Source: DASQPR01 sp963831705
GTDB taxonomy: Bacteria > Actinomycetota > Actinomycetes > Mycobacteriales > Micromonosporaceae
Assembly (NCBI GenBank): GCA_963831705.1
Contig: CAWHRE010000004.1
Coordinates: 36,555-100,554 of the forward strand
Direction: 5' to 3'
DNA length: 64,000 nucleotides
In this document: positions 35,592-43,827 of the stretch, in pieces
Position numbering within the stretch: position 1 is the first letter of the stretch
How the letters are laid out: every line of letters starts with the position of its first letter
The notes under the pieces: model-generated
What the model was told of the DNA's origin: nothing
Seen by the model: the letters and a program-made list of their open reading frames with translations, nothing else
Databases searched by the model: none
Position numbers and translations under genes: made by a program

Positions 35592-36265
35592 CCATCAACA
35601 CCAGCGGGTACGCGCGGAAGTGCGTACCCGCTGGTGTCCGTAATCGGCGTCCACGCCGGATCGGGACGGAAGTCTCGGAAGCTCCCGTCGAACGGGAATT
35701 CGCCCGCCTCGATTTGTGCGGCGACGCGCTCTCCCTCGGCTCGGATCCCGGCGGCCTCGGTGACGTTCCAGTACCACGGATGGCCGATCCGCTCGTCGAA
35801 CTCGTCCTCGTCCTTCCACACCCAGGTATTGCCGCTGGGTGCCGGCCGAGCCACGATGTCCAGTGCGTTATCGCCGGTGTCCACGCCGTTGTGCCCGTCG
35901 GCCGACCAGCGGACGTGTCGCTCTTCCAGGTTGACGTACCAGCAATCGAACTCGCCGTCTTCGTGGAAGAACCACCACACGCTGTGCTCGGACGCCGGCG
36001 GAATCAACGTCAGCAAACCCGGCGGCCGCCACGGCGCGGTGTCCATCCGCCACTGAACGTTCTCCTGCGCCGCGAGGGTTCGCGGGTATGCCTCACCCAC
36101 CGTCGCGATCATGCGTCGCGTGAGCGAGCCACCCGGCGTCCACAGCATCAGACCGTGGTCGTCGTCGGACAGGACCCGGCCGGGCCGGCCGTGGCTGAGC
36201 TGCGAGCGGTCAGAGTGCCGGAACCAACGCAGGAAGACGATCTCACCCACGGCGAATCTGGTCAC
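35588..36265 (-). CDS. DUF402 domain protein
   Basis: A 225-residue protein. Residues 90-200 hold the DUF402 signature: EHSVWWFFHEDGEFDCWYVN, then LEERHVRWSADGHNGVDTGD, ALDIVARP and WVWKDEDEFDERI. The family includes metal-dependent nucleoside di/triphosphate phosphatases. The N-terminus starts MTRFAVGEIVFLRWFRHSD. Its start overlaps the end of the monooxygenase-like gene on the same strand by four bases. Confidence 0.88.
   Translation of the reverse strand: MTRFAVGEIVFLRWFRHSDRSQLSHGRPGRVLSDDDHGLMLWTPGGSLTRRMIATVGEAYPRTLAAQENVQWRMDTAPWRPPGLLTLIPPASEHSVWWFFHEDGEFDCWYVNLEERHVRWSADGHNGVDTGDNALDIVARPAPSGNTWVWKDEDEFDERIGHPWYWNVTEAAGIRAEGERVAAQIEAGEFPFDGSFRDFRPDPAWTPITDTSGYALPRVPAGVDG
35598..35637. 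terminator. Strong hairpin terminator inside the convergent gene end
   Basis: ACACCAGCGGGTACGC pairs perfectly over 16 bases with GCGTACCCGCTGGTGT across an 8-base loop, starting seven bases after the lipoprotein stop. It also encodes the last residues (SGYALPRVPAG) of the DUF402 gene on the other strand. Confidence 0.85.
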
Positions 36266-37414
36266 GCTTGGTTTATAGCAGGCGTAGCCGATTCATAGGA
36301 GGGCAATTCGATTGCGGTCGCGGTCTTGGTGGCGGCCCTCGTTATCAGGCCGCTGATCGGCAGGTACGGCATCATCCGGAAGAAGCGGTTCCGTTGCTTG
36401 ATCTTTTTCCAGGTGGCCGGCGCCAGGAAATCGGCTCCGCCTGCGGCCTGCTTCTGGCCCTGCGCCACGTACGGACGCATCCGTCGTTCGTACGCGCCGA
36501 ACGCGTCACCCGGATTGACCGCCAGCTCGCCGGCCAAGACGTATGCGGCGACGATGGCCGTACCAGTGCCGTTGCCGCCCGGCCCGGCCGCATAGCCGGC
36601 ATCGCCGATCAGCGCCACTCGCCCGGCCGACCAGCGGTCCATGACCACCTGGCTAGTGGTGTCGAAGTAGAACTCGGGCGTGTCGTCCAGGCCGGCGAGC
36701 AGCGCATCGCAGTGCCAACCGGCGTCCTTGAATTCGTTACGTAGCAACGACTTCTGAGCCTCTACCGTATCGGGCATCGGCGCGGACGAGCGGAAGTAGA
36801 ACACCGCGACGTCGCCCATGATGCTCGCGGTACGGCCCGGGCAGCGAGTAGAGCTCGCCGGTGCCGGCCAGCGCATACGGGGCCGGAACCGGGTAAATCG
36901 CGACGTACATGCCGAGGTCGCGGAGGAATCGGTGCTCCTCGCCGAACGCGAGCCGCCGAACTCCGGAGTGGACTCCGTCTGCGCCGATCACCAGGTCGAA
37001 CCGGCCTTGCCGGCCGGACGCGAACGTGACGTCGCCGCCGTCGAGCGCGGTGATGTGGTCGCCGAACACGTACTCGGTACGGTCGCGGGTCGCGTCGTAG
37101 AGAACGGTCGCCAGATCGCCGCGAAGGATCTCGACGTCACCGGAGAACACCGCGCTCGGCATCGTGGCGGTCCGCCGGCCGCGCTCATCGACGTACGCGA
37201 GGTCGCCCATATGCGTCTGCCGAGCGCGGATCGCGTCGAGGATCCCCATCTTCTCGAGCACGCCGAGGTGGACGTGTCCTCGGAAATCGACCGCGTACCC
37301 GCCACCACGCAGGTGCGGTGCCCGCTCGACGATTGACGTGGTGTGTCCGTGGCGGTTGAGCCAGTACGCCAGCGCGGGACCGGCGACGCTCGCGCCCGAG
37401 ATCAGGATGTCCAT
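36262..37414 (-). pseudogene. FAD-dependent aromatic monooxygenase-like protein, frameshifted
   Basis: The first frame from ATG 37414 has the FAD dinucleotide motif ILISGASVAGPALAYWLNRH and the DG motif LVIGADGVHSGVRRL. The second has the GD motif VALIGDAGYAAGPGGNGTG and the C-terminal helix. Removing one G from the GGG run around 36835-36842 joins LYSLPG to RTASIMGDVAVFYF. Length is 3n+1. Restored, it is a 383-residue group A flavin monooxygenase. A TetR gene with a shared palindrome is divergent from it. Confidence 0.87.
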
Positions 37415-37421
37415 GAGGCAA

Positions 37422-37450
37422 CTATACAAATGTTTTATACATCTGTATAG
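37422..37450. promoter_or_regulatory. Probable TetR operator
   Basis: CTATACAAATG and CATCTGTATAG face each other across seven AT-rich bases (10 of 11 positions pair). It lies between the divergent monooxygenase-like and TetR genes, whose starts are only 54 bases apart. Confidence 0.78.
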
Positions 37451-37468
37451 AAGGTTAGGATCTCGACC

Positions 37469-38038
37469 ATGGGACACCGCGAAGATCTTCTCGACGGCGC
37501 TGTGCGCTGCCTGCGTGAGAAGGGGTACGCGCACACCACGGCGCGCGACATCGTGGCCGCGTCGAACACGAATCTCGGCTCGATCGGCTACCACTACGGC
37601 TCGGTGTCCGCGCTGATGACGGCGGCCGTGATGAAGGCGATGAGCGACTTCGGCGAGCAGGTGGCCACGGCGTCCGGCGTGGATCCGGCTGCGTCCGTGC
37701 TGGAGCGGTTCGAGCAGTTCTGGACCCGGGTGATCGCTTCGTTCGAGGAGAACCGTCAGGTCTGGCTCGCCACGTTCGACGTCTTCGGCGTGGGGGAGCG
37801 GGAGCCGGCCGTACGGGCCGCGCTCGCTGCGGGCATGCACGACGGCCGGATGTTGTGGGCCTCGTTGTTCGGGGCACCGAATCTCGACGAGGAGACCGCG
37901 TATGCGCTGGGCTCGATCCACCAGGCGCTGCTCAGTGGCGTACTCGTGCAGTGGTTGATCGATCCTGAACGTGCGCCGTCGGCGCGCGACCTGACCCGGG
38001 GCCTTGCCGCGCTGCTACCCCAGACCGAAGAACGGTAG
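37469..38038 (+). CDS. TetR-family regulator
   Basis: A 189-residue repressor. The HTH is HTTARDIVAASNTNLGSIGY with HYGSVSALMTAAV. The C-terminal domain is Ala/Leu-rich and unrecognised in ligand. Position and palindrome suggest it controls itself and the divergent flavin monooxygenase-like gene. Its end overlaps the convergent GNAT gene by 24 bases. Confidence 0.92.
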   Translation: MGHREDLLDGAVRCLREKGYAHTTARDIVAASNTNLGSIGYHYGSVSALMTAAVMKAMSDFGEQVATASGVDPAASVLERFEQFWTRVIASFEENRQVWLATFDVFGVGEREPAVRAALAAGMHDGRMLWASLFGAPNLDEETAYALGSIHQALLSGVLVQWLIDPERAPSARDLTRGLAALLPQTEER

Positions 38039-38650
38039 GCACGGCTCCAGAGCGTCGATCCGTACGCCGTGATCCGGGTTGTGTTCCTCGAACCGGCCGC
38101 GAGCCAGCCGCATGCGGACCATCGTGGCCACCTCGTCGGGTTCCTTGGCGTGCAGGTACCAGCCATTGTCGACATATCCGAGCGCGTGCGAAACGCCGAG
38201 CGACGCGTGGTTGTCCTGCCACGCCTCGGTGATCGCGAGTTCGGCATGCAGGCCCTCGAACGCCAACGCCAGGACGGCCAGCCGCATCGCTTTGCCGAGC
38301 CCCCGGCCACGTGCCTCGGGGATCAGCCAGGACGAGGTGTCCACCGTACGCAGTCGGGCGAAGTCGTCGCCCTCCAGCGTCTGTACGCCCCGCAGCACGC
38401 CGTCCTCGAACACCGAGAACTGGAGGTTCCAGGAGTCCGGGCGCCAGTTTCCGATGCTGCGCCAGTAGGACTGGTACGACCACGTGCCGCGATCGACGGC
38501 CCCTCGTCCGTACATCGTGCGGGCCGGATCGAGTTCCAGGTCGCCCGGCTGAAGTTCGGCAAGGAACCGCAGGTCGTCGTCGACCGTAGGTCGTAGTTCG
38601 ACGTCTCCGGCACGAAGCCGAATTCCGAAAATCGGCCAATACTCGTTCAT
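38015..38650 (-). CDS. GNAT family N-acetyltransferase
   Basis: A 211-residue GNAT of the ribosomal-protein (RimJ/RimL)-like branch. LRPTVDDDLRFLAELQ opens the fold; the acetyl-CoA loop is SSWLIPEARGRGLGKAMRL; NHASLGVSHALGYVDNGWYL follows. Start ATG 38650 has GGGGCG upstream; the open frame further upstream only covers the adjacent repeat. Acceptor unknown. Confidence 0.88.
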   Translation of the reverse strand: MNEYWPIFGIRLRAGDVELRPTVDDDLRFLAELQPGDLELDPARTMYGRGAVDRGTWSYQSYWRSIGNWRPDSWNLQFSVFEDGVLRGVQTLEGDDFARLRTVDTSSWLIPEARGRGLGKAMRLAVLALAFEGLHAELAITEAWQDNHASLGVSHALGYVDNGWYLHAKEPDEVATMVRMRLARGRFEEHNPDHGVRIDALEPCLPFFGLG

Positions 38651-38668
38651 CGCGCCCCAACTCGTCTC

Positions 38669-38729
38669 GTTGATCCTGGAGTCAGTTAACGCCCCGAAGG
38701 GGTGCGGCGTCATTCACTCCGGGATCAAC
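38669..38729. repeat. Palindromic repeat element, copy 2
   Basis: GTTGATCCTGGAGT (38669-38682) faces ACTCCGGGATCAAC (38716-38729), one mismatch in 14. The left arm continues CAGTTAACGC and the loop has a CCCC-GAA-GGGG hairpin. It lies at the 3' end of the phosphotransferase-like gene and includes its stop, just upstream of the GNAT start. Confidence 0.75.
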
Positions 38730-39610
38730 CGGCCAGTACGCGCTCCAGTGCGGCTCGACCGGCCGGTCCCCAGGTCTGCTTGCCGCCGGGTTCCCCCCGT
38801 TCCCACATCTGACCGATCCCGATGAGTACCAGCGAGCGCAGCACCGCCCAGCCTCGGGCGCGCCGGAGTGTCGCATCGTCCGTGGGCCCGTACGAGTCGA
38901 AGAATCGTGGCGCCGCGCCGGCGGGCAGCAGTACCCAGGCGGCCGCAATGTCGCCGGCCGGGTCTCCGCCACAAATCTCTTCGAAATCGATCACACCCGC
39001 GAGTGTTCCGTCGGCCACGATGACGTTCGCCGGATGTAGGTCGCCGTGCATCCATACCGGCGCTTGATCCCACTCCGGCGCAGCGCACGCGTCTTCCCAA
39101 ATTCGGCGTACGTCGGCCGCCTGGTCGGTGGATTCGACAAGCGGAAACCACGCGTCGAGGTAGTGCCTGATCGGCTTCATCGCGATGCCACGGTCGCGAT
39201 TGGCGGGCGCGTCGTCCGGTGCCGGACGGTGTAGCGCGAGCAGGAACTCCGCGAGAACGTCGGCCGCTTCCGGGTGGCTGATCGGCGCATGGTCCGCCGG
39301 AACGCCGGCTACCCACTGGGTCACCGACCAGGTCGACGGGAAGAGAGTCGAGGGCTTGCCGACCCGGACCGGCACCGGAATCGGAAGCGGGAGACGCGGC
39401 GCCAACAGCGGCAGCCAATGTTGTTCCATGCGTAGAAGGTCGGAAGCTTGGCGCCGTCCGCGGCATGCGTACCGCGAGTTCCTCGCCCAGACGCCACATC
39501 ATGTTGCCCCAGCCGCCGATCACCTCGCGGATCTCCAGTTCGGCAAGGTCCGGATGCTGATCCCGTAACAGAGACCGGACGAGCTCTTCATCGATCTTGA
39601 TGTCGTCCAC
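38725..39610 (-). pseudogene. Phosphotransferase (APH-like), frameshifted
   Basis: The first frame from GTG 39610 gives the N-lobe (DLAELEIREVIGGWGNMMWR, LGEELAVRMPRT). The second gives EQHWLPLLAPRLPLPIPVPV, the catalytic loop VWMHGDLHPANVIVADG and GVIDFEEICGGDPAGD. Deleting one C in the CC pair near 39458 yields AQASDLLRMEQHWLP, typical of the family. Length is 3n+1. The restored protein would be a canonical kinase of about 294 residues. Confidence 0.86.
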
Positions 39611-39708
39611 GAAATGCGCCGGTCCATCCGTCGTGTGTTCGACCGTCAGACGCGGCTACGCGCTGACCGTCCTGCCTAGAGGCGTGGGATGCCACTTGGG
39701 CAGGGAGG

Positions 39709-40653
39709 CTACCCAACCGCCGCAACCTCATTCGCGGACATCGCGGCCACCTCGCGCGCGGCTTGTCGCAGGTGGGAGATTCCGACGCCGGGATCATCAC
39801 GGCGCCAGATGATCGCCCACGGGTACGTCAGGCCGGGCTCGGCCAGCGGCCGCACCACGGTTCCGTCCGGGTGCGATGTCGAGCGCAGGCCGAGCGCGAC
39901 GCAACCACCCTCGCGTACCAGGTCGAGGGCGGTGTCCGCGCCGTCGGTCGAGGTCGGGTGGCGGCGCGGCGCGAAACCGGCGTCGTGGCAGGCGCGCAGG
40001 ATGTGGTCGTTCCATTCGGGCGCTACGTCGTCGTGCGGCAGCGAGAACACGTCGTCGGCGAGCGCGCGGAGCGGAACCGCATCCGCCGAGGCCAGCGGAT
40101 GTCCGGCCGGCAGCACCACGTCGATCGGCTCGTACCGAACCACTTCGTGATCGATGTGCTCCCCGGTGACCGCGCCGGCCCCGCAGAAGCCGACGTCGAG
40201 ATCGCCGGCCAGGATGCGCTGTCGCTGTCCGGCGCTACCGAGCGCGGTGACGTGCAACGGAAGGTCCGGGTGCTGGCTGCGGAGACGGCTCAACACGGTA
40301 CGGGGCATGGCGAGCGCGGTGTCGATCACGTCGATCCGCAGCACCGTCGCACGGCCGGCCGCTTCGGCCGCTCGGGCGATGCCGGTCTGGAGTGACGCGA
40401 GCGCCTCTCGCGCGTACGGGCGGAACGCGGCACCGGCGGCGGTCAACGCCACGCCGTGTTGGGAACGCCGGAACAATGCGACACCGAGTTGGTGTTCGAG
40501 CCGCTTGATCTGGTTGCTCAGCGCCGGCTGGGACACGTAGAGCCGTTGCGCGGCCCGGGTGAAATGCAGCTCGTCCGCGACGGCCAGGAAGTAGCGCAGC
40601 AGCCGTACGTCGATCCCGGAGCCCGTCCAAGCACCGTCCTGACCAGTCGTCAT
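39709..40653 (-). CDS. LysR-family regulator
   Basis: A 314-residue regulator. The winged helix is VRLLRYFLAVADELHFTRAA with RLYVSQPALSNQIKRLEHQL; the effector domain follows from about residue 100. It is divergent from the pseudaminate/sialate synthase gene with 70 bases between, so it may control that gene, although the ligand is unknown. Confidence 0.94.
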   Translation of the reverse strand: MTTGQDGAWTGSGIDVRLLRYFLAVADELHFTRAAQRLYVSQPALSNQIKRLEHQLGVALFRRSQHGVALTAAGAAFRPYAREALASLQTGIARAAEAAGRATVLRIDVIDTALAMPRTVLSRLRSQHPDLPLHVTALGSAGQRQRILAGDLDVGFCGAGAVTGEHIDHEVVRYEPIDVVLPAGHPLASADAVPLRALADDVFSLPHDDVAPEWNDHILRACHDAGFAPRRHPTSTDGADTALDLVREGGCVALGLRSTSHPDGTVVRPLAEPGLTYPWAIIWRRDDPGVGISHLRQAAREVAAMSANEVAAVG

Positions 40654-40723
40654 AACCGAATCCTGTCACCGCGTCGAGACGATGTCTTGGACGGTCTCAC
40701 TCAGCGTGGCGCAGAGTCATGCC

Positions 40724-41773
40724 ATGCCATCGATCACCATTGGAAAGCACACCATCGGACCCGGTCACCCGCCGTTCGTGGTCGCTGAGATGTCCGGTAA
40801 CCACAACGGCTCCCTGGATCGCGCACTGTCGATCGTCGACGCGGTCGCGGCGTCCGGCGCTCATGCACTCAAGATCCAGACGTACACGCCGGACACCATC
40901 ACGATCGACGACGACTCGCCCCGCTTCCGCATTTCGGACGGGCACGCACTGTGGGCCGGCGAGACGCTGTACTCGCTCTACCGCACCGCCCACACCCCGT
41001 ACGACTGGCACGAGGCGATCTTCGACCGCGCCCGGAGCCACGGGTTGATCGCGTTCTCGGCACCGTTCGATCCGACCGCCGTGGAACTGCTGGAGAGCCT
41101 CGACGTACCCGCGTACAAGATCGCGTCGTCCGAGATCGTCGACCTGCCGCTGATCCGGCTCGTAGCCGCGACCGGCAAGCCGGTCATCATCTCCACCGGT
41201 ATGGCGTCGCTGCCCGAGATCCACGCGGCCGTTGATGCGGCGCGGCGGGCCGGCGCCGAGCAGTTGATGCTGCTGGCCTGTACGGCGTCGTATCCGGCAC
41301 CGCCCGAGGACAGCAATCTGCGCCGGATCCCGCTGTTGTCCGAGCTGTTCGGCGTACCCGTCGGGCTCTCCGATCACACGATCGGCGTCGGCGTACCGCT
41401 CGCGGCGGTCGGGCTCGGCGCCAGCCTGATCGAGAAGCACGTCACCCTGTCGCGCACCGAGGGTGGTGTGGATGCCGCGTTCTCGGCCGACCCGACCGAG
41501 TTGGCGCTGCTCGTGGCGGACAGCGAGCGCGGCTGGCGTGGCCTCGGGACGTCGAACATCGGCCCGACCGAAGCCGAGCGCGACGGGCTGCGGTTCCGGC
41601 GGTCGTTGTGCGTGGTCGAGAACGTACGGGCCGGCGACCGCGTCACGGCCGAGAACGTCCGGTCGATCCGTCCGGCCGGAGGGCTCGCGCCGGAACTGAT
41701 CGATCTGGTTCTCGGCCGAACGTTCCGCATCGACGCGACGCGAGGAACGGCGTTGACCTGGGATCTGATTTAG
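40724..41773 (+). CDS. Pseudaminic acid / N-acetylneuraminic acid synthase family protein
   Basis: A 349-residue NeuB/PseI-type synthase. The barrel shows VVAEMSGNHNGSLDRALSIV, ALKIQTYTPDTITID, IAFSAPFDPTAVELLE, VPAYKIASSEIVDLPLI and VIISTGMASLPEI; GLSDHTIGVGVP and IEKHVTLSR complete it. The last 65 residues are an antifreeze-like SAF domain (VRAGDRVTAENVRSIRPAGG). The DTITID spacing is closer to PseI than to NeuB. It condenses PEP with a hexosamine. No partner nonulosonate genes are in the window. Confidence 0.88.
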   Translation: MPSITIGKHTIGPGHPPFVVAEMSGNHNGSLDRALSIVDAVAASGAHALKIQTYTPDTITIDDDSPRFRISDGHALWAGETLYSLYRTAHTPYDWHEAIFDRARSHGLIAFSAPFDPTAVELLESLDVPAYKIASSEIVDLPLIRLVAATGKPVIISTGMASLPEIHAAVDAARRAGAEQLMLLACTASYPAPPEDSNLRRIPLLSELFGVPVGLSDHTIGVGVPLAAVGLGASLIEKHVTLSRTEGGVDAAFSADPTELALLVADSERGWRGLGTSNIGPTEAERDGLRFRRSLCVVENVRAGDRVTAENVRSIRPAGGLAPELIDLVLGRTFRIDATRGTALTWDLI

Positions 41774-41781
41774 CGCGGTGC

Positions 41782-41817
41782 TTTGATTCGGCGACGCTTG
41801 ACGCTCGCCGGATCAAA
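41782..41817. terminator. Bidirectional hairpin terminator
   Basis: TTTGATTCGGCGA faces TCGCCGGATCAAA with one mismatch in 13 and a 10-base loop, between the convergent synthase gene and the SRPBCC gene. Confidence 0.72.
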
Positions 41818-41847
41818 CCCGGTAGACGGCATCGAGGAAGTCGTCGT

Positions 41848-42589
41848 TCATGCGAACGTCTCCGACATCCATCGCTGCCATGCTGCTTCGACATCCTTCT
41901 CGGCGAGGCCGCTGTCGAAGTCGTGGTACTGCACGACCACGTTGCCCAGGTGGCCGTGGATCAGCGCGTACATGCCGCCGGCCGTACGGGCTTCGAGGTA
42001 GATCGGCTCGGCCGCGAAGTCGCAAACTCCGTCGACCGGCGGAAGTCCGTCGATCTCCAGGTGCGCGGGGCCCGGGGACGGTGTCGACGCCGAAGACGTC
42101 ACGGAACGAGGCCCACACCGCTTGTTTGTCGGCGACCACCGGGCCGACGAGAAACGAGTTGTACGTCGCGATCTGCCCCTCGAAGTGCCGCAGATACTGG
42201 GCGAGCTTCTCCAAGTACATCCGGGTGCCCTTGCGCAGTCCGTCGTACTCGGCCTCCCAATCGTCGCCGAGCATGCCGTGGTGCACGTATCGCAGCACGG
42301 TGCTGCCGCCTTCGCGACCCTCGATCAAGTATTCGAACGCCATGAACGTGCCGTTCGGGCCTTCGTCGGTCCGGATCGCGTAGCGCTTACCGGGCTCCCA
42401 TGCGGTCGTTGTGGACGCGTTGTCGAAGCCGAACAGCGACATCGCGTTGCGGCCGCCCTCATGACCGGCGACCTCGTTGCGACCCATGAACCACGAGTCG
42501 ATCCCGGGGCCGCTCGCGATGGCGGCCCAAACCTGATCCGGCGTCGCGTCGAGGGAGATCTCTTCGCTGAGCTCAAATTCGTGTCCCAT
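41848..42589 (-). pseudogene. SRPBCC/AHSA1-like protein, frameshifted
   Basis: The first frame from ATG 42589 has the START-like fold (LSEEISLDATPDQVWAAIAS, GIDSWFMGRNEV, YVHHGMLGDDWEAEYDGL). The second has PAHLEIDGLPPVDGVCDFAA and YALIHGHLGNVVVQYHDFDS. Deleting one C from a CCCC run near 42070 joins them as VPGPAHLEIDG. Length is 3n+1. Restored, about 246 residues. Ligand unknown. Confidence 0.85.
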
Positions 42590-42618
42590 GCACCCAACCT
42601 ACTAACCCCTCAACCCCA

Positions 42619-42972
42619 GTTGATCCTGGAGTTGGTTGACGCATCGATGGCGTCACGGTCGGCGATGCGGAAGGATTTCTGCGTCAGAGCGCCGTTTCGC
42701 CTTGAGGATCATGCGGCGGAGCGCCTCGGGCGCCATCGACGGTTGTTCTGTGTGGCCTTGACCTGCGGATACGGAAAGTGGCTGGAAAGACCTTGAAAAG
42801 TTTGAGCGCCTAGCCCGCGAAGTCTCAAGGATCTTGCATCCGGATGGAGCCCGGTGCGCGGGCGTGGCCGCAAAAGTCCGGGATGCACTTGAAAACTCGC
42901 CATGATGGCCAAGTTGATCCTGGAGTATCACGACTACACGCCGTTGATGCGTTAACTAACTCCAGGATCAAC
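42619..42972. repeat. MITE-like element with ~35-bp inverted ends
   Basis: The left end starts GTTGATCCTGGAGTTGGTTG and reads on to ...ACGCATCGATGGCGT; the reverse complement of the right end reads GTTGATCCTGGAGTTAGTTA then ACGCATCAACGGCGT. These agree at about 31 of 35 positions. The 354-base interior has no gene I recognise and lower coding character. It holds a further copy of the 14-mer at 42913. No target duplication is obvious, although AACCCC/GGGGTT flanks extend the symmetry. Confidence 0.6.
42913..42972. repeat. Palindromic repeat element, copy at thiE 3' end
   Basis: GTTGATCCTGGAGT (42913-42926) and ACTCCAGGATCAAC (42959-42972) form a perfect 14-bp inverted repeat with a 32-base spacer, the same size class as the copies at 15508 and 38669. 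It overlaps the end of thiE and supplies its stop. Confidence 0.78.
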
Positions 42973-43632
42973 CGGGGGTTGGGTGGTGGAGTGGAGGCGG
43001 GATGCGAATGCTTGTGCAGCTGCGCCTGGATCCGAGGCCTCGGTAATGGCACGGACTACCACGGCTCGCGTGGCGCCCAGCGCGATTACCTGATCCAGTC
43101 GCTCCAGGCTTTCGATGCCGCCGATCGCCCACCACTGGCGATCGGTTGCCACAGACGCCGCGTGCGATAGCAATGCGGGTCCAGCGGCCGGGCGGCCCGG
43201 CTTCGTCGGAGTGATCCAGGTCGGCCCGGCGACGACGTAGTCGACGCCGGTCTCGGCGTACGCGGCGTCGAACTGCTCGGGCGAGTGCGTCGACCGTCCG
43301 ATGATCACATCGTCGCCGACGATCCGGCGCGCGACCGGTACCGGAAGATCGTCTTGGCCGAGATGCAGCACCGGAGCACCGGACGCGTACGCGATGTCGG
43401 CCCGATCATTGACCGCGAACAGCTTGCCGTGCCGAGCCGCCGCATCCGCGAAGATTTCCAGGAACCGAAGCTCGTCACGCGCCTCAAGTCCCTTTTGTCG
43501 GAGTTGGACGATGTCCACGCCATTGGCCAGTACGGCGTCCAGGAATTCGGCGAGGTCACCCTGGTGCTCCCGGGCGTCCGTACAGAGATAGAGCCTGGCC
43601 TGCGCCAACGCCGTTCGCGTTATGGTCGACAT
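42952..43632 (-). CDS. thiE: Thiamine-phosphate synthase
   Basis: A 226-residue ThiE, which joins hydroxymethylpyrimidine diphosphate to thiazole phosphate. Active-site blocks: LYLCTDA, GVDIVQLRQKGLEARDELRF, LFAVNDRADIAYASGAPVLH, LGQDDLPVPVARRIVG, IIGRSTHSPEQFDAAYAETG, DYVVAGPTWITPTKPGRPAA and WWAIGGIESLERLDQVIALG. Start ATG 43632. It is divergent from thiO; its last residues (PVDPGVS) come from a repeat element. Confidence 0.96.
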   Translation of the reverse strand: MSTITRTALAQARLYLCTDAREHQGDLAEFLDAVLANGVDIVQLRQKGLEARDELRFLEIFADAAARHGKLFAVNDRADIAYASGAPVLHLGQDDLPVPVARRIVGDDVIIGRSTHSPEQFDAAYAETGVDYVVAGPTWITPTKPGRPAAGPALLSHAASVATDRQWWAIGGIESLERLDQVIALGATRAVVVRAITEASDPGAAAQAFASRLHSTTQPPVDPGVS

Positions 43633-43688
43633 ATCGGCGGACGCTACCCGATGTTTTCTGCGCCGCACGCGGGGTATCGTTTCCACCG

Positions 43689-43775
43689 CACGGGAGCCCG
43701 GTAAACCGGGCTGAGAGGGCGCGCTGGGAGCCGCCGACCGTAGAACCTGATCCGGGTAATGCCGGCGCAGGGAGC
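43689..43775 (+). promoter_or_regulatory. TPP riboswitch controlling thiOSG
   Basis: The thi-box consensus is clear: CACGGGAGCC, CTGAGAGGG, GACCGTAGAACCTGATC, CGGGTAATGCCGGCG and CAGGGAGCG in order with the usual spacing. It lies 52 bases before the thiO start and would bind thiamine diphosphate to lower expression. Confidence 0.95.
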
Positions 43776-43792
43776 GCGTATCGAGATCTTCC

Positions 43793-43819
43793 CCCAGCCG
43801 CACGGTAATGCTGGCTGGG
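43793..43819 (+). promoter_or_regulatory. Hairpin that can mask the thiO ribosome site
   Basis: CCCAGCC (43793-43799) pairs with GGCTGGG (43813-43819). The 3' arm runs into GGGAGGG, the ribosome site of thiO, so it may be the expression platform of the riboswitch, acting on translation. Confidence 0.55.
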
Positions 43820-43827
43820 AGGGTGCG

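Noticed and set aside
42701..42713. A facing arm for the repeat at 42619
   Set aside because: Only AGGATCA matches; the real partner is the right end at 42972.
42653..42931. A small gene inside the MITE-like element
   Set aside because: The translation has no family pattern, poor codon bias, and lies between inverted repeat ends.
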